Source of the DNA: Desulfomonile tiedjei DSM 6799
GTDB taxonomy: Bacteria; Desulfobacterota; Desulfomonilia; Desulfomonilales; Desulfomonilaceae
Direction: 5' to 3'
Assembly (NCBI RefSeq): GCF_000266945.1
Contig: NC_018025.1
Coordinates: forward strand, 5,646,001-5,710,000
Length of the DNA: 64,000 nt
Numbering within the stretch: position 1 is the first letter of the stretch; every line of letters starts with the position of its first letter. Position numbers and translations under genes: made by a program. Below are positions 1 to 9,912 of the stretch, piece by piece. The notes beneath the pieces are model-generated. The model saw only the letters and a program-made list of their open reading frames with translations. It did not search any database and was not told the DNA's origin.

Positions 1-59
1 ATGAGTAATGAAGGCGGGACCGCCAAAGAGAATCGGCGGCCCCCAACGGTGTGACATGA

Positions 60-2846
60 CTACTTGTCGTAGCTCTTCTCGAGCATAGTCGCATGTGCTG
101 CAGCGAGCCTGGCTATGGGGACCCGAGGACCGGAGCAAGAGACATAGTCCAGCCCTGCATGATGGCAAAAACGGATTGACGCGGGATGGCCACCGTGCTC
201 GCCGCATATCCCGATTTTGAGATCGGGACGCACGCTGCGACCACCCTTTACGGCCAATTTCATGAGATTGCCGACCCCTTTGACATCCAGGGACTCGAAC
301 GGATTTTCCGGGAGAATATTTTGTTGCTGGTAGTACGGGAGGAATTTGTTTTCAGCATCTTCCCGACTGAATGAGAATGTCGCCTGTGTCAGATCGTTGG
401 TTCCGAAAGAGAAGAATTCTGATGCGCCGGCCAGTTCGTCTGCGGTTATACACGCTCGAACAACCTCCACCATGGATCCGAATTTAAAGTTGACCTCAAC
501 TCCGTGAGATTCTTCCACTTCTTTTTTGACTTGATCTATGATCTTCTGGACGTATTCGAGCTCGAGAACCGAACAAACCTGAGGAACCATTATCTCCGGA
601 TGAACCTCAATCCCCTCCTTTATGCAATCCGCTGCGGCCTCCAGTATGGCTCGTATCTGCATCTCGTAAATTTCCGGAAACGAGACGGCAAGCCGCACTC
701 CGCGATGGCCGAGCATGGGGTTGACTTCCTTGAGGATTCTTGCCCTCTGGAGCATCAATTCTTTCTTCGCCAGTGCGGCATCGATCAAAGTCAGATCGAG
801 ACTGGCAAAGAATGCGGGGAGACCCTGCCGTTGGGCCATATAGTTGCTGTGCAGCATAGGATCGATCAACTTGAGACTTTCGACGTTCTTCTCGGTGAGT
901 CGCGCAGTGTCATGCAAACGCCGAAGATCCTCTATTTGTACCTCCAGTTCGCCTTCCGAGGGGAGGAATTCATGAATCGGCGGATCGAGAAGTCTGACGG
1001 TAACCGGATACGGCGCCATTGCTTTGAGAATACCGGAAAAATCAGACCTTTGAATGGGAAGGAGCCTATTAAGAGCTTCCTTCCGCTGCTCCACCGTATC
1101 GGCAAGAATCATGTCAATGACAAGGGGCAGTCGATCCACGGCATTGAACATTCTTTCAGTCCGGCACAGCCCTATGCCTACCGCTCCGTAATTACGAGCC
1201 TTTTCCGCAGCTTCCGGAGTATCTGCATTGGCCATGACACCGAGCTTTGCAGATTCATCGGCCCAGTCCAGAAGAGTATGCAAATATGAGCTGAATTCCG
1301 GTTCGATGGTGGGGATTTCACCGAGATATACATTTCCTGTGCCACCGTCTATGGTAATGATGTCGCCTTCGTGAAGCACTCGGTCACCGACTATCGCAAG
1401 CCGATGCTCCGTATCCACGTGGATTCCTTCAGCTCCGGCGACACACGGTTTACCCATGCCTCGGGCGACGACAGCAGCATGTGAGGTCTTCCCGCCTCGA
1501 CTGGTCAATATACCTTGAGAGGCAAAGAACCCGTGAATGTCTTCCGGTTTGGTCTCTTCACGGACGAGGATGACTTTTTGGCCGGCTCTTCCAATTCTTT
1601 CGGCACTGTCTGCATCGAAAATACATTTTCCTGAAGCCGCTCCGGGAGAAGCGGGGAGCCCCTGAGACAGCGGTTCAGCTTTGAAATTAGGATCGAGTCC
1701 GGGATAGAGCAGTTGCTCCAGGTGCTCCGGGTTGATTCGCAGGAGACCTTCCGGCTTGGTGAGCAATCCCTCGTTGACCATTTCAACAGAGGTCCTCACC
1801 ATTGCTGTCGCGTTCATCTTGCCGTTGCGCGTCTGCAAGCAATAGAGAATACCTTTTTCAATGGTGAACTCGAAATCCTGGACTTCACGGTAATGCTTTT
1901 CCAGACGATCCCGGAGTTCCTCGAGTTGGTGGTAGAGATCCGGCATTTCCTGAGCCATGGCTTGGATCGGTCTGGGTGTCCGAATACCTGCCACCACATC
2001 TTCACCCTGGGCATTGACCAGGTATTCTCCGAACATTTTGTTCTCGCCGGTCGCCGGATCGCGTGTGAACCCTACTCCGGTTCCGCTATCATTACCCATG
2101 TTTCCGAAAACCATGGCAACAATGCTCACAGCGGTTCCGTTTGCCTGGTCAAGAGTGATGTTGAATTGTTTGCGGTAGTCCACCGCGCGCTTACCCGACC
2201 AGGAGTTGAATACCGCTTTTATTGCGATATTCAGTTGTTCCCAGACATCTTCGGGAAACGGCCTGAATTTCTGTTCTTCCACCACATTATGGAAGAGCTC
2301 CACTATTTCTTTGAGGTCTTCAATGGTAAGGTCCACATCAGAAATGGCTCCCGCCCGGACCTTGATGGCATCCAGTGTTTCGTCGAAATACTGGTCAGGA
2401 ATTCCCATAGCGACCTTGCCGAAAATCTGGATGAATCTGCGGTATGCGTCGTAAGCGAAACGCTCGTTGGATGTCTGTCTTATAAGTCCGTGAAGCGTCT
2501 GGGAATTCAGTCCCAAGTTAAGGACAGTGTCCATCATACCGGGCATGGACATGGCAGACCCTGAACGAACAGAGACAAGGAGCGGGTTGTCGGGGTCACC
2601 AAATTTTTTTCCGGTTGCACGTTCAATATCAGCCATATGGACCTTCACGGCATCCAAAAGACCTTCAGGAAGCTCGCCGTTCGGCGCTTCCAAATACTGG
2701 ACGCAGGCTTCAGTAGAGATAACAAAACCGGGCGGCACATTGAGGCCGATCTGCGTCATTTCGCATAAATTAGCCCCTTTTCCTCCCAGAAGTTTCTTAT
2801 TCTTGCCGTCACCTTCGAGAAATGAAAAAACATGTTTTACCATCAT
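60..2846 (-). CDS. ppdK: pyruvate, phosphate dikinase
   Basis: Reversibly converts pyruvate, ATP and phosphate to phosphoenolpyruvate, AMP and pyrophosphate in the cytoplasm; in anaerobes it serves gluconeogenesis or pyrophosphate-linked glycolysis. The 928 residues match a full-length PPDK. The N-terminal ATP-grasp region has LLGGKGANLCEMT. The central swivelling domain carries the phospho-histidine in GGKTSHAAVVARGMG (about residue 455); lysine stands where many homologues have methionine. The C-terminal PEP-binding barrel has FSFGTNDLTQ and the active-site cysteine in ICGEHGG. The start is the first of two adjacent ATGs, with GGAG six bases upstream. It is monocistronic, with long non-coding DNA on its 5' side. 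Confidence 0.97.
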   Translation of the reverse strand: MMVKHVFSFLEGDGKNKKLLGGKGANLCEMTQIGLNVPPGFVISTEACVQYLEAPNGELPEGLLDAVKVHMADIERATGKKFGDPDNPLLVSVRSGSAMSMPGMMDTVLNLGLNSQTLHGLIRQTSNERFAYDAYRRFIQIFGKVAMGIPDQYFDETLDAIKVRAGAISDVDLTIEDLKEIVELFHNVVEEQKFRPFPEDVWEQLNIAIKAVFNSWSGKRAVDYRKQFNITLDQANGTAVSIVAMVFGNMGNDSGTGVGFTRDPATGENKMFGEYLVNAQGEDVVAGIRTPRPIQAMAQEMPDLYHQLEELRDRLEKHYREVQDFEFTIEKGILYCLQTRNGKMNATAMVRTSVEMVNEGLLTKPEGLLRINPEHLEQLLYPGLDPNFKAEPLSQGLPASPGAASGKCIFDADSAERIGRAGQKVILVREETKPEDIHGFFASQGILTSRGGKTSHAAVVARGMGKPCVAGAEGIHVDTEHRLAIVGDRVLHEGDIITIDGGTGNVYLGEIPTIEPEFSSYLHTLLDWADESAKLGVMANADTPEAAEKARNYGAVGIGLCRTERMFNAVDRLPLVIDMILADTVEQRKEALNRLLPIQRSDFSGILKAMAPYPVTVRLLDPPIHEFLPSEGELEVQIEDLRRLHDTARLTEKNVESLKLIDPMLHSNYMAQRQGLPAFFASLDLTLIDAALAKKELMLQRARILKEVNPMLGHRGVRLAVSFPEIYEMQIRAILEAAADCIKEGIEVHPEIMVPQVCSVLELEYVQKIIDQVKKEVEESHGVEVNFKFGSMVEVVRACITADELAGASEFFSFGTNDLTQATFSFSREDAENKFLPYYQQQNILPENPFESLDVKGVGNLMKLAVKGGRSVRPDLKIGICGEHGGHPASIRFCHHAGLDYVSCSGPRVPIARLAAAHATMLEKSYDK

Positions 2847-3609
2847 GCCGGTCTCCTCAAATAAAAGTCATTAACAGTCCCAAACTGAAAGCAGCCTTTC
2901 CTTGTGGCGGACAAGAAAACCCTCTCATGGAATACCCCCGCTTTTCATGCGTAAGGGGGTGAAGCAGGACAAGGTCAATTTCGGCTGCAATTCAGGGCTG
3001 ATATGCACCAGAAAGGCCGTCAACCGCTTTTTGGGCGTAATTATACATTTTACAGAAAGAGTTCTTATAACGCAATATTCAGCCCAAGGAATTCCGGTGT
3101 CCGTCCAGGTTTCGCAATTTGAGCTTTGCCGGTCCATTCTATCGATATCATTGATCATATTGAAGATGTGCCGGCGCGGAGGCCGGCACCCACCAATACT
3201 CCTATCCTCAATCGGACATCAATTTTGGCAATTGCTAATACTGATTCGCTTTTCTTTTTATAATCTGGCAGGCTGGAGGTATTCTTCGCTCCGGACGACG
3301 CAAAGCCGTCTGATCGCTCCGCTTAGAACACCTCAGCCTGCGCCATCTTATGTGCATAATTGCGAAATGGTATAACATGTCATTTGCCATCATGCCCCGA
3401 CACCCATGACCGGTCGAACCGGCTTAACAAAGCGGATGATATGCTTCGTGTCAGCTTGACGTGGTTGAACGCTACCGATAATTTAACGGCTCACGTTTTT
3501 TCTCTCCGGACATGATTCAAGTGCCGAAAGCATGAAGAGAGAATTTGTTCCGTCATGTGTGAAGCTGTTTTTGCAGCACTGCATAATTCAAATGTGGATT
3601 GGATCGCCC
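2847..3609. repeat. non-coding stretch holding two dispersed repeats
   Basis: About 760 bases without a convincing gene. Bases 3123-3235 closely resemble 56035-56150: both have the ATATTGAAGATGTGCCGGC core, then CACCCACCAAT and a shared tail ending in AATTTTGGCAA. Bases 3235-3376 are a second repeat type, beginning CTAATACTGATTCGC and ending GCGAAATGGTATAAC, which recurs near 10171, 16405 (inverted) and 33485. Reading frames here cross the repeats and look spurious. Confidence 0.7.
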
Positions 3610-4059
3610 ATGAAAAAACGCGTCGTGAACAGGGAAAGAGTCGATTTCTTGAAAATGGATTACGAGCGAGGATTCATACAGTTCTGCGGATATGAAGCAG
3701 TACACGCGGAATGGGGGAGATTTCAGGCACGTGTGCAAATACATGAACATCACAGACAGCAAGACGGATTCATCCACGCAGGCGTCATGGCTACCATGGC
3801 GGACCATACCGCCGGCTATTCGGCCTTTACCACTGTTCCAGCGAGCATGCAGATACTTACTATCGAGTTCAAGATAAACTTCTTGCGCCCGGCATTCGGT
3901 TCCATTCTCCTTTGCTCTGCACAGGTAATCAGGGAAGGAAAGCAGGTGATCGTGTCGGAATCGGAGGTGTACGATGTTCGGGAAGATGCGGAAGTCCTCG
4001 TAGCAAAAGCAATGGTCACGCTTATGGCAGTTCCGAAAGAGAAGCTAACCGCGAAGTGA
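3610..4059 (+). CDS. PaaI-like hotdog-fold thioesterase
   Basis: Probable acyl-CoA thioesterase of the PaaI/4HBT hotdog family, likely hydrolysing aromatic or medium-chain acyl-CoA in the cytoplasm. About 149 residues. The family signature is in the middle: GFIHAGVMATMADHTAGYSA, where the HAG/D pattern supplies the helix and acidic residue of the active site, followed by a long strand (TIEFKINFLRPA) and alternating strands to the C-terminus. I chose the ATG at 3610 because the 26 upstream codons are cysteine-rich and unlike the family; no start has a strong ribosome site. It stands alone upstream of tatA. The exact substrate cannot be read from the sequence. Confidence 0.85.
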   Translation: MKKRVVNRERVDFLKMDYERGFIQFCGYEAVHAEWGRFQARVQIHEHHRQQDGFIHAGVMATMADHTAGYSAFTTVPASMQILTIEFKINFLRPAFGSILLCSAQVIREGKQVIVSESEVYDVREDAEVLVAKAMVTLMAVPKEKLTAK

Positions 4060-4189
4060 AATCCCCGAGATAATCGTTATATTCCAAGACACGAAAATTA
4101 CAGGATGATTCGAATCCAGTCAGTTGACTCTTTCAGCCCGGAGTGGTACCTTAAAGACCGACTGTAAGAACTCTGAATGGAGACTACCC

Positions 4190-4405
4190 ATGTTAGGCCC
4201 GCAGGAATTAATCGTGATCCTCCTCATCGCCGTCCTGATTTTCGGAGGAAAAAAGATACCCGAAATTATGGAAGGAGTAGGAAAAGGAATAAGGACTTTC
4301 AAAAAGGCGATGGATGGTGAAGACCAAACCGTTCCAGCTCAGCAGGCGCCTCAAATCGAGACCCCACCGAAAAAAATTGAAGGTCCTGTGGAAAAAAAGG
4401 CCTGA
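4190..4405 (+). CDS. tatA: Sec-independent protein translocase TatA/TatE
   Basis: Pore-forming subunit of the twin-arginine translocase. The 71-residue protein has the TatA plan: a short N-terminal transmembrane helix (LIVILLIAVLIFG), the glycine hinge, an amphipathic helix (KKIPEIMEGVGKGIRTFKKA) and a charged, proline-rich tail. The ATG at 4190 has GGAGA six bases upstream and puts the helix at the N-terminus as in the family, so the longer frame from 4124 is rejected. No tatB or tatC is adjacent. A substrate candidate in the window is the TRAP binding protein at 50817, whose signal begins SRRKF. Confidence 0.92.
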   Translation: MLGPQELIVILLIAVLIFGGKKIPEIMEGVGKGIRTFKKAMDGEDQTVPAQQAPQIETPPKKIEGPVEKKA

Positions 4406-4584
4406 TTCGCATACGGTTGTAAGCTACCGTTAGGCGATTCCACTCTTACATATTACTAGCCCGATCTTCCCGATTACGTGAAGAAGCCCTTTTTCACGCT
4501 CTTGACATGCCGCGCCCCAGTATCCATATTGGGGCGACGGATTCGCTTTCAGCAGCACAGACTCGATCACCTAAAGGATGCAAT

Positions 4585-7035
4585 GTGAAACCCTCTTCGC
4601 GGGACAAACTCGATCTCGCTAATAAGAATTTTCTGGATATAATCGTTGACCGACGCAGATTGTTGGTCACCCTTATTACTGTAGCCACAATCATACTTGT
4701 GTGGTTCGTGCCCCAAATACAGACCGACCCCACCCTAGAGTCAGGGGTGGATAAGTCCACACCGGCGTATTTGGATCACCGTGAATTTACCCGAATCTTC
4801 GGGAATGAAGAGTTTATTCTGATGGCCTTGAAGAGTCCCGGAGGGGCCGGGGATCCCGAAACTCTCAAGGCTCTCGACAGAATCACCACCACACTTCAAT
4901 CCTTGGACAAGATCCAGGAAGTCGTCTCCCTTTCAACCATCAAGCTTTTCCAAAAGAAGGGTGAGCTTTTCGGGAATTACCCGATTTTACGAAAGAACGG
5001 CGACAATCTCGCCTTGCCTGCGGAACCGGAACTTGAACAGATAAAGAAAGCTCTCCCGGTGACAGATCTTCTCATTTCCCCGGACCGGAAGACTATCGGC
5101 ATCCTCCTCAGAATGCAGGACAAATGGAAATTCGATGTAGATGCGGCAAAAGTACTGCGCCGAGAGCTGAATGAGATCATCAAGAAAGAAGCCCCCGCGA
5201 ATACGCAGTTCAGGATGGTAGGGCCTCCCTTCATCAGGCAGGCAATAGTCCGGTACAATATTCAAACCGGCATTATCTTCGGCGTGCTCTGTTTACTTAT
5301 CGGCACAGTCGTATCGGCCTACGTTTTCAGAAGCATCCGAGTAACAGCTATCACCAATGCGATTCTTTCCCTCTGTGTGCTCTGGATACTTGGATTCATG
5401 TCCCTGTTGGGGATTCCTCTTAATTCTACCACTGTTCTTTCCTTCGGCTTCATCCCTATAGCGACGATTGAAATCGTCATTCATATGGTCGTCCGGTATC
5501 ACTTTTTTCACCAATGTACAAATGAGAAAGAGGGAGCAATCAAGCAGGCGGTTCGTTGGCTTGCACGCCCTTGCTTCGTGTGCTGCGCCACTACTTCGAT
5601 CGGGTTCGGAACACTGATGGTCAGTTCCATTCCCATGGTGAGACAACTCGGGTTCATCATGTCTGTGGGAATCATGATTGCGTACGGTCTGGCCATTATC
5701 CTGACACCTGCGTTTTTCATGCGTTTGAAGCAACTGGATGCTTCCGAGCAAAATACCGTAATTAGAGGCTGGCTTGACAATTCTCTCGATAAACTCGAGG
5801 GGTCTATCTTCAAGCATTCTCGTTTGTATGTGATGTTCGGGCTTCTTTCGGCAGCGATTTTGCTTTGTGGTGCGCCTCTGATACGCAGTGACACGCAAAT
5901 TCTGCGGATGCTCAGCTCAAATACTCCTGAGGTCCAGGATCTGCATTTTGTGGAAAGCAATCTGACTGCCGTGAATTCTGTCGAGCTTATGCTGTTGGGA
6001 CAACCCGGCGAGTTCAAGAGTGCAGCCGCGTGGTCGAAAATAGCCGAGCTGGAGAACAAACTGAAGAGTATTCCCGAAGTGGCGGGAGTTGATTCGTTGC
6101 TCCCTCTCCTGGATTATCTCAATACCCTGCTCAGCGATTCCGAGACGAGAGAAGAGCTCCTCGCGAACCATTCAAAAGTTCCGCAATTCCTAGCGCTCGT
6201 GAACATGGGAACTGAAGGAAAACGTGTGAGCAGGCGCTTTGTCAATGATGCTTACGACGTCGTCCATATATCGGTACGGATAGTGAATTCGCCGGATCAC
6301 CCCATTGGAGAAGTCATCGACAAAATTCAGGCAGCCGCTGATTCGGTGATGCAAGATAAAATCAAAGCGGTAGTGACCGGGGACCTGGTGGTAGTAGCGA
6401 AGCAGACTTCGGAACTGATAAGGGACCAGATCAGATCGATGTTTTTGGCGGGATTGCTCATCACGATTGTCATGATGATCCAGATGGGCTCGGTCGTCCT
6501 TGGTCTGGTGAGCCTTATACCGAATATTCCACCGGTTGCTGCAGTATTCGGTATCATGGGATGGTTCGGAATCGCACTGGACGCGGTAACCATCTTTGCA
6601 GCCACCGTAGCCGTCGGCCTTGCCGTGGACAATACTATACATTTCCTCACACAGTTGAAACGGGAAATTATCCTGGATCCCGATCGAAGCGTGGAAGAAT
6701 CGGTAAGAAGCGCATACCGGTTTACCTCGAAACAGATTTCCTCCTGGTCCACGATCACCCTGCTCGGTTTTCTCGCGCTTATCATCTCGCCATTCCGGCC
6801 GGTAGTATTTTTCGGCATCCTGGGATGTGCATCTCTGTGCCTCGGGCTGTACGGCGACCTTATCTTTGTTCAGTCCTTAATCCTGTCCTCAAAGTGGTTG
6901 AAATCTGCTGTTCGCAAAGTCGCGGAAGCCGAGAATGGTAAGATAACGAGCAGCGTGGTAGAAATTGTGCAGGTTGGATCGTCGATCGAAGCTTCGTGCC
7001 GAGACAGCTCCGAAACGAGACGAAAAATCGGTTAA
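4585..7035 (+). CDS. RND/MMPL-family exporter
   Basis: Predicted inner-membrane exporter of the RND superfamily, MMPL type, about 816 residues. Two similar halves each have one membrane helix, a large periplasmic loop, and a five-helix bundle. Helix 1 is near residues 30-50 (LLVTLITVATIILVWF) and the second bundle contains VAVGLAVDNTIHFLTQLKRE, the conserved acidic helix of this family. Such proteins export lipids, hopanoids or hydrophobic compounds using the proton gradient; the substrate is unknown here. I chose the GTG at 4585 because AAAGGA lies six bases upstream, which the ATG at 4507 lacks. No adaptor or outer-membrane partner is adjacent. Confidence 0.88.
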   Translation: MKPSSRDKLDLANKNFLDIIVDRRRLLVTLITVATIILVWFVPQIQTDPTLESGVDKSTPAYLDHREFTRIFGNEEFILMALKSPGGAGDPETLKALDRITTTLQSLDKIQEVVSLSTIKLFQKKGELFGNYPILRKNGDNLALPAEPELEQIKKALPVTDLLISPDRKTIGILLRMQDKWKFDVDAAKVLRRELNEIIKKEAPANTQFRMVGPPFIRQAIVRYNIQTGIIFGVLCLLIGTVVSAYVFRSIRVTAITNAILSLCVLWILGFMSLLGIPLNSTTVLSFGFIPIATIEIVIHMVVRYHFFHQCTNEKEGAIKQAVRWLARPCFVCCATTSIGFGTLMVSSIPMVRQLGFIMSVGIMIAYGLAIILTPAFFMRLKQLDASEQNTVIRGWLDNSLDKLEGSIFKHSRLYVMFGLLSAAILLCGAPLIRSDTQILRMLSSNTPEVQDLHFVESNLTAVNSVELMLLGQPGEFKSAAAWSKIAELENKLKSIPEVAGVDSLLPLLDYLNTLLSDSETREELLANHSKVPQFLALVNMGTEGKRVSRRFVNDAYDVVHISVRIVNSPDHPIGEVIDKIQAAADSVMQDKIKAVVTGDLVVVAKQTSELIRDQIRSMFLAGLLITIVMMIQMGSVVLGLVSLIPNIPPVAAVFGIMGWFGIALDAVTIFAATVAVGLAVDNTIHFLTQLKREIILDPDRSVEESVRSAYRFTSKQISSWSTITLLGFLALIISPFRPVVFFGILGCASLCLGLYGDLIFVQSLILSSKWLKSAVRKVAEAENGKITSSVVEIVQVGSSIEASCRDSSETRRKIG

Positions 7036-7075
7036 GTAAACAAAAACTAAATGGTTTTCTGTATGAGAGATCACA

Positions 7076-7693
7076 TTACTTCTTTGATCCCGAAGTTGCA
7101 GAGGGAAAACCAGTTTCCCAAACAGACCCTTCAGAAATCTGTTTGTTGCGTCTGAACAACCATGGAGGAGTAGGTTTGGGGACTGACCAAATCCCCAGCT
7201 TTTGGCGGCGTGCCATAATTTCGAATGTATATAGATCGTAGCGTTTTCTCGCGTACGATCTGTACCACCAGGCAAGGCCTGCTTTGACCAGTTCCTTGTT
7301 CAGGCTTCTTCCATCCACTGATACCCAGGCGACAGCCCTGCCGTATCTGTCCTTAGCCGCTGGAGCGACATCGACGATTTTTCCGAACACCATTTCTGAA
7401 GTAAAGTCTTTTGCGGCTGCGAAAAAATCCTGACCGTGTTCCGGAGCATCCACTCCGTAGAGGCGAATTTTCTCCGGTTTGGATTCTCTGAGCACTGTAA
7501 TGGTGTCTCCATCACTGACGCTGATGACCTTTGCCGTCCAGGCACAACACGTTTCTATGAAGATAAAAGGAATAATACACGCGAGTGTAATTGCGTACGT
7601 AGTCCGTGCGACCCCATGGACGTATATCCATCTGTTATGCGGCACTTGCGAAGTTGCTGCCGAAAGATGTGCCGGCAGTGAATTGCGCCTCAT
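7076..7693 (-). CDS. secreted thermonuclease-like (SNase) protein
   Basis: Staphylococcal-nuclease-fold phosphodiesterase, about 205 residues. After an N-terminal hydrophobic segment (about residues 30-50, signal or anchor) comes the OB-fold core with VSVSDGDTI-like and VISVSDGDTITV strands, then IRLYGVDAPEHGQ with catalytic Arg and Asp, DRYGRAVAWVSVDG, and the helix LNKELVKAGLAWWYRSY. These cover the Arg/Asp/Glu/Arg catalytic positions of the family. The ATG overlaps the stop of the upstream BY-kinase gene as ATGA, so the two are translationally coupled. A link between a nuclease and a polysaccharide kinase is unexplained; it may act outside the cytoplasm on extracellular DNA in the matrix (inference). 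Confidence 0.88.
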   Translation of the reverse strand: MRRNSLPAHLSAATSQVPHNRWIYVHGVARTTYAITLACIIPFIFIETCCAWTAKVISVSDGDTITVLRESKPEKIRLYGVDAPEHGQDFFAAAKDFTSEMVFGKIVDVAPAAKDRYGRAVAWVSVDGRSLNKELVKAGLAWWYRSYARKRYDLYTFEIMARRQKLGIWSVPKPTPPWLFRRNKQISEGSVWETGFPSATSGSKK

Positions 7694-9912
7694 GCGCTTC
7701 GTTTCTGATGATAGCGATTATATCCGTAGTAATAATGGTACCGGGAGCCCAGACTTTTGTGCTCCGACATGTTCACCACGATGCCAAGAAGCCGTCCCCT
7801 GCCCCTGAAGACGGATTCTTTAGCCTGGACAAGCACGTCCATGGGAGTATGACCTGATTTGGTCACCAGGATGAGGCCATCTGAATAACCCGAGATGATA
7901 GATGCATCCACCAACCCTATAATGGGAGGAGCGTCCAAGATGACAAAATCGAATTCTCGCTTACATTCCTCAATGATATTCTGCATTCTCTCCGACTTGA
8001 GCAATGCGACGGGATTGTCGGAACGCGATCCGGAAGTCATGTAGAAAACCCCAGGAACATGGGATCTCCGGACAGCTTCCCGCAAATCGACGCATTTCCC
8101 TGTGATCAAATCCGCAAGACCGGGACTTTCGTTCTTGCACTTGAAGACTTCATGTATTCTGGGTCGCCGCATATCGCCATCGATAACGAGGACTCTTTTC
8201 AATTCCGAGGCGATAACTGTGGCCATGACAACGGAAATAACAGTCTTACCTTCGAGAGGAAGAGCGCTTGAGACGCACATGCTCACCCCGGTGTCCGTCA
8301 AAACCGAAGAGGAGACGCTATTCTGCACGATACGTATTGAATCCGTGAATGGAGACGTGGGAAACCGATGCGCCAGGAACTCCAAAGAAGCCTGGGGTTC
8401 GTCTTCGCCATAGTCTTTCTGAGCGACTCGGGGCACCTCCCCAAGGATAGGTATATTGAGATGCCGTTCGATTTCCTTAGGACTATGAACGGAGCGGTCG
8501 AATGCTTCGAGAAAAATCGCTAAACCTATGCCTCCGATGAGGCCTATTACGGCCCCCAGCAGAATAATCTTGCTCTTTACCGGATATACAGGCGAAAGTG
8601 GCAATGAAGGGGGATTTGCAATGAGAATGTTGTGTCCCATCACCCCGTTATCCAGCTCGGCCTGCTTGGATTTCTGAAGCAACATCACATAAAGCTGGCT
8701 ATTGGCATCCACCATCTTTCGCAAGATTTCATACTGGACCGCCAGCGCGCTCATGTTCATTGCTTCTTCTTTGGACTTCTCGTACGCCTCATTGGAAACA
8801 GCTTCCCTCTTCTTCGCAGATTCCAATGCCGAATCGAGAGTGCTCTGCTCTACCTGATTTATAGCTTCCTCAAGTGAATGAATCTTGTTTCGCAACAAGT
8901 TCATTTTGAAATAATCAGGTGAATAAATCGCCTTAAGACCGGTATATTCCGATTTGAGCGAGGCAAGCTGAGTTCTCAAATTCTGAAGGTACTCATTCGA
9001 CATTTGAGGCGGCAAAGGGTCCTTTTCACTCCGGAGCGCCTCAATATTCTGGCGTGCATCTTTTGATCTGTGAAATGTTTCCCCGGCCTTTTGCAGAAAT
9101 GACAAAGACTGATTAGGCCCCTTGTCCAGAAACACCACGCCGTGGGTTTTGCTGAACTCCAGGAGGTTGTTCTCGGATTCCTTTAACTGCTTCTCGGTTT
9201 CAGTAAGCTCTTTCTGAAGCCATTCACGGACCTTGTGGCCGACCTCCATCCTTTTTCGGCGATTCTCCTCGCTGAACGCTTCCAGGTATTTTTCCAGCAT
9301 CTGCTTTGCGAGAACAGGAGTTTCAGCACCCATGTCCACTTGAATGAGCTGAGTTCCTTTAACAGGAGCTATGGTTATTCTCGAGAGAATCGAATCCGTA
9401 GCTGCAGCAATTCGCTTTTCCTCTTCAAGATTGCTTTCGCCGGTTTTGCCGATTTCCTGACTGCCATCTTTTTGTGTAGATTTATCCGATGAACCGGATT
9501 TGTCCCACACCTTCAGAAAACTCTCGGCCAGTCGCCTGCTCTTAAGAAATTCAATCTGTGTTTGGTAATAAAGATCGAATTGTCCGAAGAAGCTGAACAG
9601 ATCATTCATATTGGCAGCGCCGGGATACATTTTTTCTACTTCTATTGTGGCTGTGGAACGGTAGAACGGAGTGGCCAAATAGGAGTACAGCCCGGCTGCG
9701 GCAACGGCAAGCACAAAAAAACCTGCTACGATCCATTTGCGATTGAGGACTGCATAAAAATATTCAAGGAATGTATCTTTGTCGAATCGTGATTGATAGT
9801 CGTTCAGAGAATCGTCGGGATTCAAATACTGCGGACGCAAAACTCGGGCGTCAACAGGCACACTGCTTGCGTCGTAACGGGTAACGGCTCCGGGACCGCT
9901 TTCCTTTTCCAT
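7690..9912 (-). CDS. Wzz/BY-kinase, polysaccharide co-polymerase with tyrosine autokinase domain
   Basis: Inner-membrane protein controlling exopolysaccharide chain length and export. The 740 residues comprise a cytosolic N-tail, membrane helix 1 (about 60-80), a Wzz periplasmic domain with a long coiled coil (about 200-430), a proline-rich second helix region near PVYPVKSKIILLG, then a cytoplasmic BY-kinase domain. Walker A' is VLVIDGDMRRPR and Walker B is FVILDAPP. The C-terminal tyrosine cluster YHYYYGYNRYHQ is the autophosphorylation tail. The Walker A loop reads PLEGKT where bacterial kinases usually have PGEGKS/T, so the first glycine is missing. No glycosyltransferase or flippase genes are adjacent; the only operon partner visible is the overlapping nuclease. 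Confidence 0.93.
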   Translation of the reverse strand: MEKESGPGAVTRYDASSVPVDARVLRPQYLNPDDSLNDYQSRFDKDTFLEYFYAVLNRKWIVAGFFVLAVAAAGLYSYLATPFYRSTATIEVEKMYPGAANMNDLFSFFGQFDLYYQTQIEFLKSRRLAESFLKVWDKSGSSDKSTQKDGSQEIGKTGESNLEEEKRIAAATDSILSRITIAPVKGTQLIQVDMGAETPVLAKQMLEKYLEAFSEENRRKRMEVGHKVREWLQKELTETEKQLKESENNLLEFSKTHGVVFLDKGPNQSLSFLQKAGETFHRSKDARQNIEALRSEKDPLPPQMSNEYLQNLRTQLASLKSEYTGLKAIYSPDYFKMNLLRNKIHSLEEAINQVEQSTLDSALESAKKREAVSNEAYEKSKEEAMNMSALAVQYEILRKMVDANSQLYVMLLQKSKQAELDNGVMGHNILIANPPSLPLSPVYPVKSKIILLGAVIGLIGGIGLAIFLEAFDRSVHSPKEIERHLNIPILGEVPRVAQKDYGEDEPQASLEFLAHRFPTSPFTDSIRIVQNSVSSSVLTDTGVSMCVSSALPLEGKTVISVVMATVIASELKRVLVIDGDMRRPRIHEVFKCKNESPGLADLITGKCVDLREAVRRSHVPGVFYMTSGSRSDNPVALLKSERMQNIIEECKREFDFVILDAPPIIGLVDASIISGYSDGLILVTKSGHTPMDVLVQAKESVFRGRGRLLGIVVNMSEHKSLGSRYHYYYGYNRYHQKRSA

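Noticed and set aside
17-44. GC-rich hairpin after ppdK as a terminator
   Set aside because: The stem has a bulge and no T-run, and it lies at the window edge, so it cannot be judged.
504-1289. Long plus-strand frame of 261 codons opposite ppdK
   Set aside because: It lies entirely opposite a certain gene, its composition is that of a codon-shadow (rich in His, Arg, Ser), and it has no ribosome site.
2902-3375. Plus-strand frame of 157 codons upstream of the thioesterase
   Set aside because: Most of it translates two dispersed repeats that also occur elsewhere in unrelated frames.
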